This document shows, one piece after another, positions 7,271-11,213 of a DNA stretch of 11,213 nucleotides. The position numbers were made by a program, and so were the translations under genes. This stretch comes from an uncultured Rhizobiaceae group bacterium (GTDB taxonomy: Bacteria > Pseudomonadota > Alphaproteobacteria > Rhizobiales > Rhizobiaceae): positions 1-11,213 of the forward strand of contig CAJQOR010000417.1 of the NCBI GenBank assembly GCA_905479965.1, in the 5' to 3' direction. A model generated the notes under the pieces. That model saw only the letters and a program-made list of their open reading frames with translations. It did not search any database and was not told where the DNA came from. The first letter of the stretch is position 1. Each line of letters starts with the position of its first letter.

Positions 7271-7286
7271 CGTACATTAAATTACG
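7271..7286. promoter_or_regulatory. Probable TetR operator, copy 2
   Basis: This is an exact second copy of CGTACATTAAATTACG in the same orientation, ending six bases before the GGAG ribosome binding site of the DUF1772 gene. The 28-base offset is between two and three helical turns. Confidence 0.7.
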
Positions 7287-7301
7287 CTTTTGGAGATTTC
7301 A

Positions 7302-7814
7302 ATGACTGTATGGCTCAAAACATCGGCTTTCATATCCACGCTTTTCGCAGCCGCAATATTTGGATTTTTCTATGCTTGGGTTAGCTCAACCATGTGGGGG
7401 CTTGATCAGATTGACAGCGAAGTTGCCATTCTAGCCATGCAAGGCATGAATGCATCGGTAAGAAACGCCATATTCGGATTGATCTTCTTTGGCACCGCGC
7501 CTGCGCTATTTTTAACCGCAGCAATTGCAGCCTCAATGAGGCTAAAAAAGCTCGCGGTGATATTCACGTGCTCAGGATTGATATATCTGTTCGGCGGCGC
7601 AGTTTTAACATTTATGATCAATGTACCGATGAATGAGCAACTCGCGCTGGTTCAATTACCGCTATCACCACAAGAGGCAAAAACAATTTGGCAAAGCTAT
7701 TCTAAAGAATGGCAATTTTGGAACCAGACGCGCACCGTCTTTTCAGGCCTAGCATTTCTTGCAGCCGCCTGTGGGATTTATACCTTGGGGAAAACCACGA
7801 TCAATAAAGCTTAA
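7302..7814 (+). CDS. DUF1772 family integral membrane protein
   Basis: The 170-residue protein has four predicted membrane segments, at about 8-28, 56-76, 84-106 and 146-163. Between segments 3 and 4 it carries the family hallmark NVPMN (107-111) followed by W...Y...W..WN..R (130-144). DUF1772 includes anthrone-oxygenase-like proteins, but most bacterial members have no known role. The ATG at 7302 has GGAG six bases upstream; an in-frame TTG at 7290 overlaps that site and is rejected. Divergence from a tetR gene with duplicated operators suggests it is the regulated target, perhaps in response to a small lipophilic compound; this is inference. The gene converges with the alkyltransferase-like gene, with nine bases between stops. 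Confidence 0.83.
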   Translation: MTVWLKTSAFISTLFAAAIFGFFYAWVSSTMWGLDQIDSEVAILAMQGMNASVRNAIFGLIFFGTAPALFLTAAIAASMRLKKLAVIFTCSGLIYLFGGAVLTFMINVPMNEQLALVQLPLSPQEAKTIWQSYSKEWQFWNQTRTVFSGLAFLAAACGIYTLGKTTINKA

Positions 7815-7822
7815 GCCATCTT

Positions 7823-7853
7823 CTTACGCAGCTTCATTTAGTTGCTGCGTAAG
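7823..7853. terminator. Hairpin between convergent genes, possible bidirectional terminator
   Basis: A perfect 10-base stem, CTTACGCAGC and GCTGCGTAAG, encloses an 11-base loop. The left arm includes the last two Ala codons and stop of the minus-strand alkyltransferase-like gene; the stem begins nine bases after the DUF1772 stop. No U-run follows on either strand, so it is not a classical intrinsic terminator, but its place between converging genes favours a role in transcript ends. Confidence 0.45.
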
Positions 7854-8243
7854 GTAAGGTTCTAAATCAAAGGACAATTTCTTGCGCATCGGTGCTTTTT
7901 CTCCAAGCACCCGCCAAAACGGCACTAACTCAGACAAAGCTGCGCCATTTTGATAATCTTCATTTGATGCTTCACAAATAATCCGCAAAAAGATGCCTGT
8001 TGTTAATGGGCACACAACATCAACATTCATTCGCTCTGCTAATTGCGCCCGCAAAAACTGCGTATCCTTGATCCGCCCTTGTGGAATGGTGGCAATAATA
8101 TCTGCCACCATGTCAGGAGTGGCGATGAGCATCTTTTGACCAGCCTTCATACCCATCATGTCTTTTCTGACAGGTTTTATTTCATGACCTTTCGCATTTG
8201 CAATGTCATATTTCTCGCTCCAGCTTTTTGAAGATTTACCCAT
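7824..8243 (-). CDS. Small protein resembling the alkyltransferase (MGMT/ATL) winged-helix domain
   Basis: The 139-residue soluble protein has a basic N-terminus (MGKSSKSWSEKYD). Residues 44-70 (DMVADIIATIPQGRIKDTQFLRAQLAE) resemble the 'IPxGxVxTY..IA' part of O6-alkylguanine-DNA alkyltransferases and alkyltransferase-like proteins. The methyl-acceptor motif PCHR is missing. Instead a segment VVCPLTTGIFLRI (76-88) carries a single Cys (78) followed by Pro, and then PFWRVLG (108-114). A group of uncharacterised bacterial proteins has a similar 'CP(I/L)TTGIF' segment, from memory. It could recognise alkylated DNA without repairing it, or be unrelated in function. It starts 29 bases after the stop of the AraC-GyrI gene on the same strand, with AGAGG upstream of its ATG, so the pair is likely one operon. 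Confidence 0.65.
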   Translation of the reverse strand: MGKSSKSWSEKYDIANAKGHEIKPVRKDMMGMKAGQKMLIATPDMVADIIATIPQGRIKDTQFLRAQLAERMNVDVVCPLTTGIFLRIICEASNEDYQNGAALSELVPFWRVLGEKAPMRKKLSFDLEPYLTQQLNEAA

Positions 8244-8272
8244 CGTTTTCAGCCTCTATACGTTTTCCCAAC

Positions 8273-9139
8273 TCAATTCTTCAACGGCACATGAATTTCA
8301 GTGATCAACTCACTTGGAGCTGTATTACGAGGACTATTGAGATATTTCTCAAATGGCGGCGCATCAGCAAATTCATGACCAGCTTCAGGGATCCAAGTTC
8401 CATAAAACCAAGTATAGGCTTTAGATAACTCGCCATACGGACCCTTATGAGTAAGGACAGCATACTTCCCGTCATCAATTTTCGAAATCTCAAGCGGTGC
8501 AGCAACACTTTGGTCTTCTTTTACAACAGCACCGGCAAATGATCGCAATTCATCAACAGCAACAGACCCCGGGTCGTCATAATAAATACCGATCATCGCA
8601 ATCATATCTTGAATTGCACCTTGACCAATACAAAGCCCAACAGCTTGCTCAAACTTGCCGCCAATTTCCATATAAGACCCTTTATGCGGCAGGCCAGCGA
8701 GGGTTACAGCGTTAATTGTTTTAATCTCAACATCATACATCTTTGCATCTCTTTCAGAACTTGGAACATCATAAACCGTATGATAGCCGCGGTGACGATA
8801 CTCGCCCGGCGGCATTTCAAAATGGTCTGCGAAAATGCGCGTGAAAGATTGTAAATTAGGATAGCCGTAGCGTTTACCAATGTCTTCGATCGATAAATCT
8901 GTTGAAATAAGATCACGGCCCGCAAACTGTAAACGAAGTCGTTTAACGGTTTGCGTGATCGTTTCACCCGTCATACCCGCATAAACACGATGCCAGTGAT
9001 AAGGTGACAAACAAGCAATATCTGCCAAAGCTATTAGATCAAGATCCTTATCAAGGTTGTTCAGGATGTAATCGGTCACCCGCTCCATCCGATCATGATA
9101 ATTCACCCAAAGGTGTTGGGCATTTTTACGTTTGTTCAT
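8273..9139 (-). CDS. AraC-type HTH protein with C-terminal GyrI-like domain
   Basis: The 288-residue protein places the DNA-binding domain first: two AraC-type helix-turn-helix units around 36-55 (LADIACLSPYHWHRVYAG) and 84-106 (IEDIGKRYGYPNLQSFTRIFADHF), closed by MPPGEYR. The C-terminal half (about 135-287) is GyrI-like, with the signature HKGPYGELSKAYTWFYGTWIP (231-251) and the ending ELITEIHVPL. This is the Rob/SbmC-type effector-binding fold. Some GyrI-like proteins bind drugs, and others hydrolyse cyclopropanoid DNA-alkylating natural products. It is probably a cytoplasmic sensor-regulator for a hydrophobic or genotoxic compound; the ligand is not visible. An AGGAT site lies eight bases before the ATG, and a promoter is visible upstream. 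The alkyltransferase-like gene follows it. Confidence 0.9.
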   Translation of the reverse strand: MNKRKNAQHLWVNYHDRMERVTDYILNNLDKDLDLIALADIACLSPYHWHRVYAGMTGETITQTVKRLRLQFAGRDLISTDLSIEDIGKRYGYPNLQSFTRIFADHFEMPPGEYRHRGYHTVYDVPSSERDAKMYDVEIKTINAVTLAGLPHKGSYMEIGGKFEQAVGLCIGQGAIQDMIAMIGIYYDDPGSVAVDELRSFAGAVVKEDQSVAAPLEISKIDDGKYAVLTHKGPYGELSKAYTWFYGTWIPEAGHEFADAPPFEKYLNSPRNTAPSELITEIHVPLKN

Positions 9140-9171
9140 AACCAGTATCCTATTGCAATTTTCACTCGCAA

Positions 9172-9200
9172 ATAAGACGTAACATCACCTTGTTTGACAA
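9172..9200 (-). promoter_or_regulatory. Candidate promoter of the araC-gyrI operon
   Basis: On the minus strand TTGTCA (9195-9200) and TCTTAT (9172-9177) are separated by exactly 17 bases, a good sigma-70-type arrangement. The -10 lies about 32 bases before the ATG at 9139. No obvious operator for the AraC protein is seen. Confidence 0.5.
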
Positions 9201-9223
9201 ATCTTGCTGACTTGATGCAATGA

Positions 9224-9430
9224 TTATTGTTCCCCCAATTTCATATCGGGGGAATAGGTTTTTCCATCCACGTCTTTGCACACGGCCTGACCGCACTGCA
9301 TGCGGTTCTCAGCCTGATTAAATGTGTAAACTGGCGATCCATGCAGGGTCCATCCATTATTTAAGGCATCAGTGACGCGATGACAAAAACTTGAATCGTC
9401 CGGCCCAGACAAAAAACGATATAACTTCAT
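9224..9430 (-). CDS. DUF1737 family small protein
   Basis: The 68-residue product matches DUF1737 along its length: MKLYRFLSGPDDSSFCHRVT at the start, then ALNNGWTLHGSP, a CGQAV motif (46-50) and a YSPDMKLGEQ end. It has three cysteines, no signal peptide and no membrane segment. Function is unknown. Its start is ten bases after the stop of the CoA ester lyase gene, with an AGGG site eight bases before the ATG that touches that stop. The two are therefore almost certainly co-transcribed. Confidence 0.88.
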   Translation of the reverse strand: MKLYRFLSGPDDSSFCHRVTDALNNGWTLHGSPVYTFNQAENRMQCGQAVCKDVDGKTYSPDMKLGEQ

Positions 9431-9440
9431 AATAAGAACC

Positions 9441-10373
9441 CTAATTCGTGATCAATTTCGATTTTGCAACAAGCTTTTCAGCCATTTCCAAATGAAGCCG
9501 TTCAATCATTTTACCGTTGAGTTGAATGACACCTGCATCTTCATTTTTCGCCTCTGCAAAAGCATCGATAATGTCTTGCGCTTCGCTCAAGGCATTTTCT
9601 TCAATCCCAAACGCCTTATTGGCAAACTCGATCTGGCTCGGATGGATAAGTGATTTACCATCAAATCCCATGGAACGACCGTCTATGCTTTCACGCTCAA
9701 ACCCTGAAGTATCTTTAAAATCATTATAAACACCATCGATCACATCAAGACCATAAGCGCGTGCAGATAGGACAATCTGACTAAGCCAATTGGACAAATA
9801 AGGGCGCCCTTCCTGAGGTTTAACACCTGTTTCCTTCACTAAATCATTCGTTCCGGCAACAAAACAATCTAGTCTTGTGCCCGGAGTTCGGGCAAACCTT
9901 GCAATCGAAGCGACATTTAAAATACCGCGCGGAGTTTCAATCATTGCCCATAAGCGCAAATCTGGAGAAGTGTCCATTTCAACCAATGCATCATTAACCT
10001 CAATGATATCATCAGCCTCTGAAACCTTCGGCAATAAGATCGCTGACGGCATGATCGCACGCGCAGCTATCAAATCTTCACTTCCCCATGCGCTCGAAAG
10101 TGCGTTTATCCGGATCAAGATCTCTTTTTCGCTGCGTTGAATACCATTTGGGAAATTGTCGTTCAAAAATGCGCGTAAAGTCTCGCGCGCTGCAGCTTTC
10201 TGGATAGGCAAGATCGCATCTTCTAGATCATAAATGACCACATCGGACGATAAAGAAAGTGATTTCTCTAGCGCACGTTCGTTATTAGCTGGCACATAAA
10301 GAACAGACCTTCGCGGTCGAACGGGGCGTACAGCTTCTGGGATCTTAATATTCGACAGGCTTTTATCACTCAT
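9441..10373 (-). CDS. HpcH/HpaI aldolase/citrate lyase-type CoA ester lyase (CitE-like)
   Basis: The 310-residue product belongs to the CitE/malyl-CoA lyase group of TIM-barrel enzymes, which cleave or form 3-hydroxyacyl-CoA esters using Mg2+. The motifs appear in order: RRSVLYVPANNERALEKS (21-38), VVIYDLEDAI (45-54), IRIN (87-90), LLPK (113-116), MIETPRG (144-150) with probable metal ligand Glu146, and AGTNDL (173-178) with probable metal ligand Asp177. GFDGKSLIHPSQI (236-248) follows near the end. All key residues are present, so it should be active. Whether it is a malyl-CoA, methylmalyl-CoA or citramalyl-CoA lyase, or a thioesterase like malyl-CoA thioesterase, cannot be told. No strong ribosome binding site is seen; the ATG is supported by the family-type N-terminus. 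It is divergent from leuD. Confidence 0.88.
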   Translation of the reverse strand: MSDKSLSNIKIPEAVRPVRPRRSVLYVPANNERALEKSLSLSSDVVIYDLEDAILPIQKAAARETLRAFLNDNFPNGIQRSEKEILIRINALSSAWGSEDLIAARAIMPSAILLPKVSEADDIIEVNDALVEMDTSPDLRLWAMIETPRGILNVASIARFARTPGTRLDCFVAGTNDLVKETGVKPQEGRPYLSNWLSQIVLSARAYGLDVIDGVYNDFKDTSGFERESIDGRSMGFDGKSLIHPSQIEFANKAFGIEENALSEAQDIIDAFAEAKNEDAGVIQLNGKMIERLHLEMAEKLVAKSKLITN

Positions 10374-10521
10374 ATCTATCTACTTTTAAAATTTTTATGC
10401 ACCAAATAGTCGGTTCTTGACGAGATCAAAACACTGAAAATGGCTATTTCTTTCAAAAAACACTTCTTTTTCTCACATATGTTTGGTAAACGCAGCTACA
10501 AACTTCATATGGATGAAAATA
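10374..10521. promoter_or_regulatory. AT-rich divergent intergenic region between CoA ester lyase gene and leuD
   Basis: These 148 bases must carry the promoters of both flanking genes. A TTGACG (10417-10422, plus strand) is a reasonable -35 for leuD, but no convincing -10 lies 16-18 bases downstream; GGCTAT at 10442-10447 follows after 19. I see no leader peptide with leucine codons, attenuator hairpin or clear operator. Confidence 0.3.
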
Positions 10522-11127
10522 ATGGAAAAATTCACAACGCTCACTGGTGTTGCAGCACCCTATCCTGTCATCAACATTGACACGGACATGATCATTCCAA
10601 AAGATTACCTCAAAACAATTAAACGCACAGGTTTATCTGTTGGTCTTTTTGCCGAATCTCGTTTTAACGAAGATGGCTCTGAAAAACCTGATTTTGTGCT
10701 TAACAAACCTGCTTATCGCAATGCAGAAATTTTAGTTGCTGGCGATAACTTTGGTTGCGGTTCTTCTCGTGAACATGCGCCATGGGCTTTGCTTGATTTT
10801 GGTATTCGCTGCGTGATCTCAACTAGCTTTGCGGACATTTTCTACAATAACTGTTTCAAAAATGGCATTTTGCCAATTGTTGTCACAGCTGAAGAACTTG
10901 AAAAACTTCTCGATGATGCAGAACGCGGTTCAAATTCAACACTCACAGTTGATCTTGAAAGTCAGCAAATCAAAGGCCCAGATGGCGGTACGATTACATT
11001 TGATATCGATCCGTTCCGCAAACATTGTTTGCTGAATGGTCTTGATGATATTGCACTCACTCTAGAAAAAGCAGCAGCCATCGACACATACGAAGGCAAA
11101 TTAGGTGATACACGTCCCTGGGCATAA
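10522..11127 (+). CDS. leuD: 3-isopropylmalate dehydratase small subunit LeuD
   Basis: LeuD pairs with LeuC to form the isopropylmalate isomerase of leucine biosynthesis, which interconverts 2- and 3-isopropylmalate; the Fe-S cluster sits in LeuC. The 201-residue product has the aconitase swivel-domain motifs [14 protein letters not shown] (18-31), [17 protein letters not shown] (74-90) and [18 protein letters not shown] (102-119). These are intact and at the usual rhizobial length. The start is set at ATG 10522 because homologues begin MEKF; an ATG at 10513 and a TTG at 10483 are in frame but extend beyond the family. The ribosome binding site is weak (GGATG seven bases upstream). Its last codons (Trp-Ala-stop) form the first unit of a tandem repeat. 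leuC is not in the window. Confidence 0.96.
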   Translation: MEKFTTLTGVAAPYPVINIDTDMIIPKDYLKTIKRTGLSVGLFAESRFNEDGSEKPDFVLNKPAYRNAEILVAGDNFGCGSSREHAPWALLDFGIRCVISTSFADIFYNNCFKNGILPIVVTAEELEKLLDDAERGSNSTLTVDLESQQIKGPDGGTITFDIDPFRKHCLLNGLDDIALTLEKAAAIDTYEGKLGDTRPWA

Positions 11128-11162
11128 CTTGGGCATAACTTGAGCTTAACTTGGGCGTAACA
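11119..11162. repeat. Four tandem imperfect copies of an 11-bp unit at the leuD 3' end
   Basis: The units are TGGGCATAACT (11119-11129), TGGGCATAACT (11130-11140), TGAGCTTAACT (11141-11151) and TGGGCGTAACA (11152-11162). The first two are identical and the others differ by two bases each. The first copy contains the last two codons and stop of leuD, so the array looks like a local duplication of the gene end that has begun to drift. Confidence 0.85.
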
Positions 11163-11204
11163 CATATTGCACAATGCATTAGAAAATCACTTTGAGGGTA
11201 TGAC

Positions 11205-11213
11205 ATGCGAAAT
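11205..11213 (+). CDS. Start of the next gene, cut off by the window edge
   Basis: An ATG at 11205 is preceded six bases earlier by GAGGG (11194-11198), a good ribosome binding site. Only three codons (Met-Arg-Asn) are in the window, so the product cannot be identified. An ATG five bases earlier in another frame is too close to the site. In this setting leuB would be a natural guess, but nothing here proves it. Confidence 0.4.

Noticed and set aside
7243..7286. CRISPR-like or attachment-site interpretation of the two 16-bp copies
   Set aside because: Only two copies, a 12-base gap, and position between a tetR gene and its divergent neighbour fit operators; there is no integrase or cas gene.
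8497..8967. Several overlapping open frames on both strands within the AraC-GyrI gene
   Set aside because: They are out-of-frame shadows of a gene with unbroken AraC and GyrI motifs.
9877..10140. 87-codon plus-strand open frame
   Set aside because: It is antisense to the CoA ester lyase, whose catalytic motifs are encoded on the other strand.
10374..10521. Leucine leader peptide or attenuator before leuD
   Set aside because: No short frame rich in Leu codons and no paired terminator/antiterminator stems are visible.
1..11213. Defence island, prophage or transposon content
   Set aside because: No recombinase, transposase, phage or nuclease-type gene and no target-site duplications were seen; all genes fit ordinary chromosomal families.

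Overview
The window looks like chromosomal DNA from an alphaproteobacterium, most likely of the order Hyphomicrobiales (Rhizobiales), with moderately low G+C (roughly 40-45% by eye). The evidence is an imuA-imuB-dnaE2 mutasome cassette, an SOS box of the alphaproteobacterial type GTTC-N7-GTTC upstream of imuA, a 201-residue LeuD of rhizobial type, and many hypothetical families common in that order (DUF2164, DUF1737, an HTH-citrate synthase fusion, a long family III CoA-transferase). I see no insertion sequence, phage gene, CRISPR array, rRNA or tRNA.

Layout. (1) Positions 1-3690, minus strand: the SOS mutagenesis operon imuA -> imuB -> dnaE2, with dnaE2 cut off by the window's left edge exactly in its catalytic Asp motif. 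imuA and imuB overlap by 158 bases in different frames; imuB and dnaE2 are practically stop-to-start. (2) 3761-5407, minus strand: a long CaiB/BaiF-type CoA-transferase followed by a small DUF2164 protein. (3) 5408-6615: a divergent citrate synthase-family enzyme with an N-terminal MerR-like DNA-binding domain, behind a short intergenic region holding a perfect inverted repeat. (4) 6627-7814: a TetR regulator divergent from a DUF1772 membrane protein; two exact copies of a 16-bp near-palindrome lie between them and are probable operators. (5) 7824-9139, minus strand: an AraC-HTH/GyrI-like protein and a small protein resembling the winged-helix part of O6-alkylguanine alkyltransferases, a likely two-gene operon. 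(6) 9224-10373, minus strand: a CitE/HpcH-type CoA ester lyase followed by a DUF1737 protein. (7) 10522-11127, plus strand: leuD, followed by four imperfect copies of an 11-bp repeat that begin inside its last codons, then the first codons of another gene.

How the genes work together. The mutasome is the clearest functional unit: after DNA damage LexA is cleaved, and ImuA, the non-catalytic Y-family protein ImuB and the error-prone polymerase DnaE2 are made together for translesion synthesis. The AraC-GyrI/alkyltransferase-like pair could also serve alkylation stress; this is inference. The CoA-transferase, the HTH-citrate synthase and the CoA ester lyase all act on CoA thioesters of organic acids, but they occupy separate transcription units and their substrates cannot be read from the sequence. 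The least described parts are the self-regulation-ready citrate synthase with its palindromic promoter, the duplicated TetR operator, and the split Ada-like gene pair. Several starts were chosen from ribosome binding sites and family alignment rather than from the longest open frame (imuA, CoA-transferase, HTH-citrate synthase, TetR, DUF1772 protein, leuD). No gene-free stretch exceeds 150 bases.
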